The position numbers were made by a program, and so were the translations under genes. Of a DNA stretch of 14,713 bases, positions 8,045 through 14,713 are shown piece by piece (position 1 is the first letter of the stretch; each line of letters begins with the position of its first letter). Below the pieces are notes generated by a model. It was not told the origin of the DNA. It made no database searches and saw only the letters and a list, made by a program, of their open reading frames with translations. The DNA is taken from NCBI GenBank assembly GCA_017504065.1, contig JAFVRU010000189.1, positions 1 to 14,713 on the forward strand. Direction: 5' to 3'. Source of the stretch: Clostridia bacterium (lineage in GTDB: Bacteria; Bacillota; Clostridia; Christensenellales; Borkfalkiaceae).

Positions 8045-11000
8045 ATGAAAAAACGTTTTTGTTTGGCATGTTTGGCGATTGCTTCTACCGTAGTATGCGG
8101 TGGAATCGCCGCTTGTTCCAAAGGCGGTAGTAGCGATGATAGCAGTTCGTCTATATCTGTCAATCCGACGGTTGCGTTTGAATATGACAGTATCACCTTA
8201 GATCGTTACGAGCGCGCAAATTTGAGTATAGAAACGGCAAATTACGACGGAACGGTCGCTTGGACTGTATCCGATCCGACGGTTTGCGTGGTAGAGAATG
8301 GCGTAGTCGTGGCGAAGGCAGTTGGGGAAACGGCGGTTACCGTTACGGCGGGTAGCGCAACTGACGTTTGTATCGTAAAAGTGCAGGATACGGGCGCGAA
8401 GCCTACGATCGTGAACTGCGAAGACAGTTTGGTCTTGTTTAAGTCGGACGTATATACGTTCTTCTTGGACGTTGCGTATAAGGGAAAGACTTATACCTAT
8501 TGCGATATTGAATTGCAATCGGCAGATCCGAGCGTTTTGGCAGTAGAAGAAAGTAACGTCGCGGTGCAAGCTATGGGCTTCGGGCAAACGACGGTTACCG
8601 TCATATTGAAACACGAAGGCGTGGTTTTGGAAACGCAGGAAGTTGCAGTAGAAGTAATTGAAAACTATAAGATCGCGTTCAATACCCAAACGGGAGTGGA
8701 TTTGGTAACCAATGTAATCGATACGGAAAAATATGCGGAAGAATTCACGTTGACGACGACGTTGTTGCACGATGGAACACCCGTAGAAAACGCAGAGCTT
8801 TCCTATGAATTGCAGGATACGGGCATCGTATCTTTCGATCGGCAAACGGGCTTGATTAAAGCGCTTGCGATCGGGGAAACGACGTTGAAAGTTGCGTTCG
8901 AAAAGGACGGACAAACGTATGAAACGCTGCTACCGATTCGTGTGGAAAAGGAAAAAATTTCGTTAAGCGGGGAAGTATTACTTTCCGCGAAAGACGGGCT
9001 GTTGGACGTATCGAAATTCGATCTTTCGCCTGCGGAAATCGTGGAAGTAAACGATTTGTTCGAAGGCAGAGAAATCAACTTGGCGTTCACTGACGTAGAC
9101 GGAAACAAAATTCAAATTACGAATCCGAGAATCGGCGCGCGTACGATTTGTTTGGAAACGGAAGAAAAACGCTACGTTTTGGAAGCGACGGTTGCAACGG
9201 TCGTTGTTAGAACGGCGGCGGATTTTGAATACATTATGACGAATATCGGACATTTCTCCGAAGAAGAATACGTCGTTTTGGAAAACGATATCGATATGGG
9301 CGGTATCGACCTGACGAATAGCAAATGGATGACGGGCGGTACGATCGACGGTCGCGGACATACCATTTCCAACTTCCGTACGGTAACCGGATTCCGTTCT
9401 AACGGCTCGGGCGTATTTAAGAATCTCGGCTTGAAATTTACCAAGCTTGAATGGGGCGAAACGTATCCCGCACCGATCATTCCTGGGGATTGGGCGGGGC
9501 AAATGGAGAACGTATTCGTCGAAGTAACGATGGGCAAATACGATTACGATACGGCGTTGTTTGCAAGACAGTTTAGCGAAGGAGCGGCGTTTAAGAACTG
9601 CGTGTTCGTCGTGCATTTGACGGGCGAAGGTTCGGGAATGCTGTACGCGGACTATGCGGTGGACAGCGGCAAGGACGCGACGTTCGAAAACGTATACGTC
9701 GTATGCTCGGATACGGTATACATGCATGGCGAAGCGTACGATAACAACGGCTTGTACGTAAAATCGACGGTCAAAGAGATCGACAAGATCGGGAATATGT
9801 TCGAAGTGGACAATAACGCGTTGTTCTTTGACGGAAATATCGTATATAGCGCCGGTGAAGAATACTCTATGAAAAACAATGTGGCGAATGAAATTACCGT
9901 TCAGGGCGTTTCTGCAAGTACGGTAACGAAGGTTACGGTGCTTGGGGATTCTAAGCCGAGAACGTTTGCGCAAAACGGCGCAAAACTGACGTTTGCGGCG
10001 GATGTGTTCCGTGATCTCGACGTCGGTGCGTACGTGTTGAAGCTGACGATGAGCGACGGGGGAAATTATTACGTTACTACGCGTTTTGAGATGGTAACGC
10101 AGGCGTTGAATAACGAAACGGTATACTTATTGAGCGCGGCGTCTACGTTCGATCCTAAGACGGTCGGAATCAACGGTACGGTGGCTTCGGTGTACGTGGA
10201 AGGCTCTTTGAAACCGTTGACGTATACGATTTCGGGTAATAAGGTACAGTTTAGCAACGTGAGCGATTTGGGCGACGTAAAGCTTGTTGTCACAACAACA
10301 AATAGGGAAGCGTATGCGGTGGACGTATGCTTCGCGTCCATGTTTATCGAAACGGCAACCGATTTTGCAACCTTAATGAATACCAACAAACACTTTACCG
10401 AAACGGATTACGTCGTCGTGAAAAACGATATCGATATGGGTGGCGCGGAATATGGAAATAGTAATTGGATCGCGGGTGGTACGCTCGACGGTCGTGGGCA
10501 TACCATTTCCAATTTCCGTACGGTAACGGGCTTCCGTTCCAACGGCTCGGGCGTGATCAAAAATATCGGATTGAAATTCACCAAGCTCGATTGGAGCGCG
10601 ACGTATCCCGCTCCCGTAATTCCTGGGGAATTTTACGGGCAAATGGAAAACGTATTTGTCGAAGTAGAAATGGGTAGATATGATTACGATACGGCGGTAT
10701 TCGGTAGAGAATTCAACGTCGGAGCGGCGTTCAAGAACTGCTTATTCGTTGTGCATTTGACGGGCGAAGGTAGTGGGAAACTCTATGCGGACTATACGGT
10801 AGATAGCGGTAAGGACGCTACGTTTGAAAACGTATACGTCGTATGCTCGGACACGGTATATATGCATGGCGAAGCGTACGATAACAACGGCTTATACGTT
10901 AAATCGTCGATTTCGCAAGTGGGGAACGTTGGCGACGTAATCAAAGTTGAAAGTAACGTCGTATTGTTTAACGGCAAGATCGTATGTCTTGAAAACGTGG

Positions 11001-12169
11001 AAACGATCGACCTTTACAATAACGCGGCGAGCAAAGCGACGGTGAACGGTTTGTCGGGTAAGACGGTAAACAAGATCACCGTGCTCGGTGAAACGGAAGA
11101 AAGAGCGTTTACGCAAAACGGCGCGGAGCTTTCGTTCACGGCGACGACGTTCTTGGATTTGCCGATCGGGCAATCGGTATTGCGGTTGGAAACGTCGGCA
11201 GGGGTCGTGTACGTACAAGCAAACTTCACGGCAACGACGCAAGTATTGAATAACGTTGCGCCCGTATTGGCGGCTGCTTCTTCGACGTTGAATTTGACAA
11301 CGCTTGGGATCACGGGTACGCCGTTGTCTGTAACGATTAAAAATCAAGCAACGCCCGTATATTCGATTGTCGGCTCTACGATTACGTTCACGGGAGTAAC
11401 GGTGTTTGCAGATCAAGTGCTCGTCATCGTGATGTCGGACGGGCAAGCGTTTGAAGTAAACGTATGCTTCGCGTACATTGTGGTTTCCACCGCTGCGGAT
11501 TTTACGAACTTAGTGAAAGGATACAGTAGCAGTAATGCGAACAAACACTTAGGCTATTACGTAGCGATTACGAACGATATTGATATGCAAGGCGCGGTTA
11601 TTGGTAACTCGTATGGTTGGAGTACAGGCGGTACGATCGACGGTCGCGGACATAAGATCTACAACTTCACGCTGTCGGGATATATCCGTCCCGTAAGCTC
11701 GCCGTCTATGACCATTAAGAATCTTGCTATGGTTTATACTAGTACCCCGAACGCGAGCTATTATTCGTTGAGTTTGTGCGGCGGTAACGCGAGCAACGTA
11801 TCCGGTACAATATACGAAAACGTATATCTTGAAATCACGGTTGCAAGACCCGCTGCGGATCTCGGCGTATTCGGGCATACGTTCGGCGCAGGATCGAGTA
11901 TTAAGAACAGCGTCGTGGTATTGAACGTAACAGGTACGGGCGCGGGCACGATCTATGCGGATAGTACGACGGCTAGCGCGACGAAGGCGACGTTTGAAAA
12001 CGCGTACGTAGTTAGCGGAGCTACGATCGCTTATCACGAAGGCGAAGCGTACAATAACAACGGTTTGTACGTGAAGTCTTCCGTAAGTGCAATTACGACG
12101 ATCGGCGGAGATTTCGAAGTGAAAGCGAACGGTTTGTATTGGAACAAAAAGCTTGTAAAAGCGATCTAA
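8045..12169 (+). CDS. Big_2/GLUG-repeat surface lipoprotein, 1374 aa
   Basis: Very large lipid-anchored, repeat-built surface protein. The signal peptide ends in lipobox IAAC (C24), followed by a Gly/Ser/Asp linker. Three Ig-like domains of Big_2 type follow at about residues 43-115 (WTVSDPTVCVVENGVVVAKAVGETAVTVT), 120-205 and 207-302. After a further beta-rich stretch (303-389) come tandem units starting at residues 390, 770 and 1149, each opening with TAADF/TATDF. Each unit has a beta-helix/GLUG-like half (NDIDMGG, GGTIDGRGHTISNF, ENVFVEV, FENVYVV, NGLYVKS). Units 1 and 2 continue into an Ig-like half of about 150 residues; unit 3 stops after its beta-helix half. Units 1 and 2 are close copies; unit 3 is diverged. 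No catalytic motif, sortase signal or SLH domain is seen. RBS AAAGGAG is at 8031-8037, 18 nt after the DUF4838 gene, so it is probably the last gene of that operon. An adhesin or glycan-binding scaffold is the likely role, by inference. Confidence 0.85.
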   Translation: MKKRFCLACLAIASTVVCGGIAACSKGGSSDDSSSSISVNPTVAFEYDSITLDRYERANLSIETANYDGTVAWTVSDPTVCVVENGVVVAKAVGETAVTVTAGSATDVCIVKVQDTGAKPTIVNCEDSLVLFKSDVYTFFLDVAYKGKTYTYCDIELQSADPSVLAVEESNVAVQAMGFGQTTVTVILKHEGVVLETQEVAVEVIENYKIAFNTQTGVDLVTNVIDTEKYAEEFTLTTTLLHDGTPVENAELSYELQDTGIVSFDRQTGLIKALAIGETTLKVAFEKDGQTYETLLPIRVEKEKISLSGEVLLSAKDGLLDVSKFDLSPAEIVEVNDLFEGREINLAFTDVDGNKIQITNPRIGARTICLETEEKRYVLEATVATVVVRTAADFEYIMTNIGHFSEEEYVVLENDIDMGGIDLTNSKWMTGGTIDGRGHTISNFRTVTGFRSNGSGVFKNLGLKFTKLEWGETYPAPIIPGDWAGQMENVFVEVTMGKYDYDTALFARQFSEGAAFKNCVFVVHLTGEGSGMLYADYAVDSGKDATFENVYVVCSDTVYMHGEAYDNNGLYVKSTVKEIDKIGNMFEVDNNALFFDGNIVYSAGEEYSMKNNVANEITVQGVSASTVTKVTVLGDSKPRTFAQNGAKLTFAADVFRDLDVGAYVLKLTMSDGGNYYVTTRFEMVTQALNNETVYLLSAASTFDPKTVGINGTVASVYVEGSLKPLTYTISGNKVQFSNVSDLGDVKLVVTTTNREAYAVDVCFASMFIETATDFATLMNTNKHFTETDYVVVKNDIDMGGAEYGNSNWIAGGTLDGRGHTISNFRTVTGFRSNGSGVIKNIGLKFTKLDWSATYPAPVIPGEFYGQMENVFVEVEMGRYDYDTAVFGREFNVGAAFKNCLFVVHLTGEGSGKLYADYTVDSGKDATFENVYVVCSDTVYMHGEAYDNNGLYVKSSISQVGNVGDVIKVESNVVLFNGKIVCLENVETIDLYNNAASKATVNGLSGKTVNKITVLGETEERAFTQNGAELSFTATTFLDLPIGQSVLRLETSAGVVYVQANFTATTQVLNNVAPVLAAASSTLNLTTLGITGTPLSVTIKNQATPVYSIVGSTITFTGVTVFADQVLVIVMSDGQAFEVNVCFAYIVVSTAADFTNLVKGYSSSNANKHLGYYVAITNDIDMQGAVIGNSYGWSTGGTIDGRGHKIYNFTLSGYIRPVSSPSMTIKNLAMVYTSTPNASYYSLSLCGGNASNVSGTIYENVYLEITVARPAADLGVFGHTFGAGSSIKNSVVVLNVTGTGAGTIYADSTTASATKATFENAYVVSGATIAYHEGEAYNNNGLYVKSSVSAITTIGGDFEVKANGLYWNKKLVKAI
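9212..10351 (+). repeat. Tandem coding unit 1 (380 codons) of the surface lipoprotein
   Basis: First of three in-frame tandem units. It is aligned to the next unit at a constant offset of 1140 nt; for example the codons for NDIDMG start at 9284 and again at 10424. The beta-helix half shares a 20-residue identical stretch with unit 2 (GHTISNFRTVTGFRSNGSGV) and a second identical stretch running from YVVCSDTVY through NNGLYVKS. Confidence 0.9.
10352..11488 (+). repeat. Tandem coding unit 2 (379 codons) of the surface lipoprotein
   Basis: Second unit, the closest copy of unit 1. In the 30-codon block 10817-10906, compared with 9677-9766, I count six base differences, all synonymous (gcg/gct, ttc/ttt, gat/gac, tac/tat, ttg/tta, gta/gtt). 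The C-terminal Ig-like half is much less similar to that of unit 1. Confidence 0.9.
11489..12169 (+). repeat. Tandem coding unit 3, diverged and C-terminally short
   Basis: Third unit of about 226 codons. It keeps the landmarks NDIDMQG, GGTIDGRGHKIYNF, YENVYLEI, FENAYVV and NNNGLYVKS but differs elsewhere, and lacks the Ig-like second half because the gene ends. NDIDM recurs at 11573, 1149 nt after its position in unit 2. Confidence 0.85.
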
Positions 12170-12258
12170 CAAGGCAATGCCTTGACGAAGATTTTCTATC
12201 TTTCCTAGGTGGAAAGGTGGGGCTTGGACGTAAACGGATATTTATAAAGCCGAACCAA

Positions 12259-12293
12259 AGCAAACATTCGTAAACACGCGACGGATGTTTGCT
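12259..12293 (+). promoter_or_regulatory. 12-bp-stem hairpin in the leader of the 39-aa ORF
   Basis: AGCAAACATTCG (12259-12270) pairs with CGGATGTTTGCT (12282-12293): eleven Watson-Crick pairs and one T-G wobble, around an 11-nt loop. It lies 32 nt before the RBS. No U-tract follows on the + strand, which argues against a terminator and leaves an mRNA stabilising, attenuating or protein-binding element. I do not recognise it as a known riboswitch. Confidence 0.45.
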
Positions 12294-12325
12294 GCGGGAC
12301 GGTAAAAATAAATAAAAAAATCCTT

Positions 12326-12332
12326 AAGGAGG
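12326..12332 (+). promoter_or_regulatory. Near-perfect Shine-Dalgarno of the 39-aa ORF
   Basis: AAGGAGG, 6 nt before the ATG at 12339. It is the best match to the anti-SD sequence that I noticed among the gene starts of the window and is strong evidence that the tiny ORF is translated. Confidence 0.75.
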
Positions 12333-12338
12333 AATTTT

Positions 12339-12458
12339 ATGAAGAAAAATTATGGCACACCCACAGTCGAAGTTCTTTTTTACGATGTGGAAGACGTTAT
12401 CACGGCGTCGTACGTCGACGATAACGACGGGAACTGGAAAGCAGGTTGGAGCAATTAA
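12339..12458 (+). CDS. 39-aa acidic small protein with EDVITAS motif
   Basis: A short ORF, ATG to TAA, 39 codons. The N-terminus is MKKNYGTPTVEVL; the middle is FYDVEDVITASY; the tail is acidic then aromatic (DDNDGNWKAGWSN). There is no signal peptide, no cysteine and no membrane segment. From memory, gut Firmicutes encode many unnamed short peptides of the same plan (MKKY..P..E....EDVI..S followed by a short acidic or Gly/Trp tail); this one fits the plan, but I know no function for them and none can be read here. It has its own AAGGAGG RBS. Its stop codon directly abuts the G-run RBS of the next, very large surface-protein gene, whose ATG is 14 nt further on, so coupled translation is likely. 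A role as a regulatory or leader peptide for that gene, or as a stand-alone small protein, is inference. Confidence 0.7.
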   Translation: MKKNYGTPTVEVLFYDVEDVITASYVDDNDGNWKAGWSN

Positions 12459-12466
12459 GGGGGGAA
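12459..12466 (+). promoter_or_regulatory. G-run ribosome binding site touching the upstream stop codon
   Basis: GGGGGGAA directly follows the TAA of the 39-aa ORF (12456-12458), 6 nt before the ATG at 12473. Together with the stop it reads TAAGGGGGG. A ribosome terminating on the small ORF would cover this site, so translational coupling is plausible. Confidence 0.6.
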
Positions 12467-12472
12467 TGCAAG

Positions 12473-14713
12473 ATGAAGAAAACGAAGAAAATAATTCTCG
12501 GTAGTTTAACGGCAGGTCTCCTTATGAGCGCATGCGCGGCAGTCGGGGTCATGGGCGTGAATGACACGACGAAAGCGAACGCGGCAAGCGTGCCTGTAAC
12601 GGGTACGGCAACGGAAGCGGTAACGGCGGAACAAGCGTTGACGTCGTTTACGATGGAAAACAAGGCAGGCGTAAGAACGGCAACCCCGAACGGTATCCGT
12701 TTTGAAACAAGCATTTCGGCGGCAGATCTTGCGACGTTGCCCAACACGGCGACGTTCGGTACGTTGATCATTCCGAAAGAAGTATTGGGCGCGAATGCGT
12801 TGAACTTGGAAAACACCGACGCTTTGAACATTGAAGCGAACGTATGGAGAAGCAAGTCTACGGCGGAAACGTTCGTATACTCGGGTGTATTGATCGGTGA
12901 AAGCGCGGAAAAGGACTTCCCCGAAGCAGAATACGCGACGGATTTGGTAGCGGTATCGTACGTAACGTATACGTATACGCCTGACGGCGGCGAAGCGACG
13001 ACGGTAACGAAATACACGTCTACGGTAACGCGGAACATGGCATACGTAGCAGCATCGGCATTGTATGATCCGGTAAAACCCAACCCCGATACGAACGGCG
13101 TATTGGCAAACATTTTGGCAAAATCGGTTACGAACGTTGATTTGGGCGAAGATACGACGATTGTTGCAGGTAAAACGGCGGAATTGACGGTATCCACCAA
13201 CGTAGCAAGCGAACTTGCAATTCCCGCGAAGATTGAAGTAACGGGCGACGCGGTAACGTATGAAAACGGCGTACTTACGGCAGTAAAAGCAGGTACGGCA
13301 ACGGTAACGGCAACGATCGGTAACGTATCCGACACGATGACGGTAAAAGTATTAAATGGAGCAGAACTTGCAGCGCAATATAGCGGCGCAGAAACGTATA
13401 CGGTAGAAGTTAGCGCTTTGAATTTAGACGGTGAAGTAGTGGCTACTTCGGGTACTTATGCAAACGATGAACTTACCTTTACGGGTCTTGTTTCTGGCGA
13501 CAACGCAGTTACGATCGATACGGCTACGACGCGTTATTCCATGAACGTTATCAAATACGATATGGAGATTTCGTCGATGGCAGATATCGAAGCTTGGGCA
13601 AAGGGCGGTAAGGAAGGCAAGTACGCAGTCCTTACGCAAGATATCGATGCAACGGGCTACGTAGCGACGAATATCAATATGAACGATTTTGCAAGCATAA
13701 TCAAGCACTCGTCCATCTATCAACAAGCATGGGTAGGTATTGGAGCTACTTGGACGGACTGGAATAGCGGTACGTTGGATGGACGTGGCTATTCCGTTGA
13801 AAACTTCTTTGCATGGAACATGTTCGGTATTTATAAAGATAGTGTAACGGTTAAGAACATTGGCTTGAAGTATGATCAATGGATACAAAACGTTAACCAC
13901 TTGGACGGTGTATTCGGCGGTATTACGGCGACGTATATGACGATGGAAAACGTATGGATCGACATGACGGTTTCTAAAGATCAAGTTTCCAGCCTGAAAT
14001 TGACTGAATGGTTTGTATTTGGTAATACCGTACAGGGTTGTACGATTAAGGACGTCATTGTCAACGTCAATGTAATCGGTAACGCAAACGTAGCAATTCG
14101 TTCGGGTGCAAAAGCTGGTACGATTGCGAACAACATTGAAAACGTATACGTCATCAGCACTTCGACGATTGGCGCAAACACGATGAATACGTGGAGTGAC
14201 GTAAAAGTTATTTCCAAACCTAGTGAAATTACTTCGATTGGCGGTAACTTTGTAATTGAAGGCAACAGCATTAAATATAGTGGTAAGACCGTATATACTT
14301 GGACGAAACCCAACGTTGCAGAAACGGTAAGCGAGAGAGTTTATACGGAAAGCGCAGACTTTGCGTTGGCTGATTTAGGTGTAACGGGTACGTTGGTTTC
14401 TGCAACGCCTGCAGTTGTTGAAAACGGCGTTTTGAAAGCAACGGGCTTGGTAATCGGCGACAACGTTTACACAGTTGTTACGGAAACGGAAGACGCAATT
14501 TATACGTATACGATTACGATTGTTCGTGTGGAATTACCCCGTGAACAACTTGCACAAAAATATACAGATCAAGCAGCTTTGGACGTAGCGATTGCTTCCT
14601 TGAATTTGGAAGGTACGCTTGTATCCGTTAAGACGGCTGCGGGCGTGGATGTTGCTGTAACAGAAGGCATTATCGAATGTGTAGATTTGGTATCGGGCGA
14701 CAACACGTTCGTA
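12473..14713 (+). CDS. Large Big_2/beta-helix surface protein (3' truncated by the window)
   Basis: 747 codons without a stop, open at the right edge. The N-terminus MKKTKKIILGSLTAGLL is a signal peptide. The best cleavage is AxA-type after A37 (KANA before ASV); C21 (MSAC) is lipobox-like but a hydrophobic stretch follows, so secretion is more likely than lipidation. Layout by eye: an unnamed N-terminal domain at 51-216, with GIRFETSIS, FGTLIIP (95-101) and RNMAYVAASALYD (187-199); a Big_2-type Ig domain at about 223-294 (ends AGTATVTATIGNVSDTMTV); then a unit from L299 with a short beta domain, a beta-helix/GLUG-like part (QDIDATG at 389, GTLDGRGYSVENF at 433, VKNIGLKYD, ENVYVIS) and a linker. 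A second unit starts at L693 (LAQKYTDQ against LAAQYSGA), 394 codons later. The units resemble those of the 1374-aa lipoprotein upstream, so the genes are modular paralogues. A surface adhesin or glycan binder is likely; any anchor lies outside the window. Confidence 0.85.
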   Translation, partial: MKKTKKIILGSLTAGLLMSACAAVGVMGVNDTTKANAASVPVTGTATEAVTAEQALTSFTMENKAGVRTATPNGIRFETSISAADLATLPNTATFGTLIIPKEVLGANALNLENTDALNIEANVWRSKSTAETFVYSGVLIGESAEKDFPEAEYATDLVAVSYVTYTYTPDGGEATTVTKYTSTVTRNMAYVAASALYDPVKPNPDTNGVLANILAKSVTNVDLGEDTTIVAGKTAELTVSTNVASELAIPAKIEVTGDAVTYENGVLTAVKAGTATVTATIGNVSDTMTVKVLNGAELAAQYSGAETYTVEVSALNLDGEVVATSGTYANDELTFTGLVSGDNAVTIDTATTRYSMNVIKYDMEISSMADIEAWAKGGKEGKYAVLTQDIDATGYVATNINMNDFASIIKHSSIYQQAWVGIGATWTDWNSGTLDGRGYSVENFFAWNMFGIYKDSVTVKNIGLKYDQWIQNVNHLDGVFGGITATYMTMENVWIDMTVSKDQVSSLKLTEWFVFGNTVQGCTIKDVIVNVNVIGNANVAIRSGAKAGTIANNIENVYVISTSTIGANTMNTWSDVKVISKPSEITSIGGNFVIEGNSIKYSGKTVYTWTKPNVAETVSERVYTESADFALADLGVTGTLVSATPAVVENGVLKATGLVIGDNVYTVVTETEDAIYTYTITIVRVELPREQLAQKYTDQAALDVAIASLNLEGTLVSVKTAAGVDVAVTEGIIECVDLVSGDNTFV
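13367..14548 (+). repeat. Coding repeat unit (394 codons) of the 3' surface protein
   Basis: The unit begins LAAQYSGAETYTVEVSALNL and its opening recurs at 14549 as LAQKYTDQAALDVAIASLNL, with the landmarks ALNLDGEVV/SLNLEGTLV and GLVSGDN/DLVSGDN in step. The second copy is cut by the window edge. Period and content match the 380-codon units of the lipoprotein at 8045-12169. Confidence 0.75.

Larger units (their letters stand above)
12170..12338 (+). other. Gene-free leader between the surface lipoprotein and the 39-aa ORF
   Basis: This is the longest gene-free stretch in the window and separates the packed operon from the last two genes. It contains a short inverted repeat just after the stop (CAAGGC-AAT-GCCTTG, 12170-12184), a second one (CTTTCC-TAGGT-GGAAAG, 12200-12216), a larger hairpin (12259-12293), then an A-rich run and the RBS. 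None of the hairpins is followed by a clear U-tract, so I cannot call a Rho-independent terminator. I find no -35/-10 pair with good spacing: TTGGAC (12224) and TATAAA (12243) are only 13 nt apart. The stretch may be an mRNA leader with a promoter of its own, or an internal spacer within one long transcript. Confidence 0.5.

Noticed and set aside
8978..9973. Antisense ORF of 331 codons, and many similar ones opposite every large gene
   Set aside because: The products are Arg/His/Ile-rich shadows with no domain, caused by few TTA, CTA and TCA triplets in the relevant sense phase. No RBS or conserved motif.
9212..12169. Possible CRISPR, IS or diversity-generating repeat array
   Set aside because: The repeats are about 1.1 kb, in frame within one ORF and conserved at protein level. 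There are no spacers, no transposase, no reverse transcriptase and no template/variable repeat pattern with adenine-biased changes.
12170..12184. Rho-independent terminator right after the 1374-aa gene
   Set aside because: The stem is only 6 bp with a 3-nt loop, and what follows is ACGAAGATTTTC rather than a U-tract.
12200..12310. Resemblance of parts of the leader (GGAAAGGTGGGG, GGACGTAAA) to a c-di-GMP-I riboswitch core
   Set aside because: The order and pairing of the conserved GCAAA, GACGCAAAGCC and closing GCGGG elements do not fit. Only short fragments agree.
12339..12458. RiPP (lanthipeptide-like) precursor
   Set aside because: There is no Cys and no Gly-Gly-type leader cleavage site, and no modification enzyme or peptidase-type exporter in the window.
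12400..13335. Long antisense ORF (311 codons) opposite the 39-aa gene and the start of the 3' surface protein
   Set aside because: Its product is a low-complexity Ala/Val/Thr/Ser string that mirrors the ACG/GCG/GTA-rich codons of the sense strand. The sense frame has a signal peptide, named domains and an RBS, and is open for 747 codons.

Overview
The window looks like a carbohydrate-foraging and surface-protein locus of an uncultured gut-type, single-membrane (monoderm) Clostridia. All supported genes lie on the + strand. The evidence for a monoderm host is three lipoprotein-type signal peptides (lipobox cysteines), one plain Sec-secreted protein, strong AAGGAG-type ribosome binding sites and many bacterial Ig-like (Big_2-type) and GLUG-like beta-repeat modules. 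Base composition is moderate, with heavy use of ACG, GCG and GTA codons. A Christensenellales or Borkfalkiaceae-like host is my best guess from protein style alone and is not proven by any marker gene here. I see no rRNA, tRNA, IS element, integrase or CRISPR array.

Region 1 (1-3204) is the end of a sugar ABC importer cluster. It holds a 5'-truncated MalG-type permease, a GH16 family glycoside hydrolase without a signal peptide, and a long (546 aa) family-1 solute-binding lipoprotein. Region 2 (3231-12169) is a tightly packed run of surface proteins: a 935-aa secreted Ig-like/beta-sandwich protein, a 663-aa DUF4838 lipoprotein (putative glycoside hydrolase) that overlaps it by ATGA, and a 1374-aa lipoprotein with three Big_2-like domains followed by tandem GLUG/beta-helix units. 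Spacing in regions 1 and 2 is -4 to +70 nt, so they probably form one operon: capture and cutting of a glycan at the surface, import by the ABC system, and further cleavage by the cytoplasmic GH16.

Region 3 (12170-14713) begins with a 169-nt gene-free leader containing a 12-bp-stem hairpin. It continues with a 39-codon ORF that has a near-perfect Shine-Dalgarno sequence, and then a very large surface-protein gene that runs off the right edge (747 codons visible, no stop). That last gene carries the same kind of beta-helix unit as the 1374-aa lipoprotein, so the two genes are modular relatives on either side of the small peptide gene.

The most unusual items are the 39-aa peptide, whose stop codon abuts the ribosome binding site of the large surface protein, and the recently duplicated ~380-codon unit whose best-conserved 30-codon block differs only at synonymous positions.
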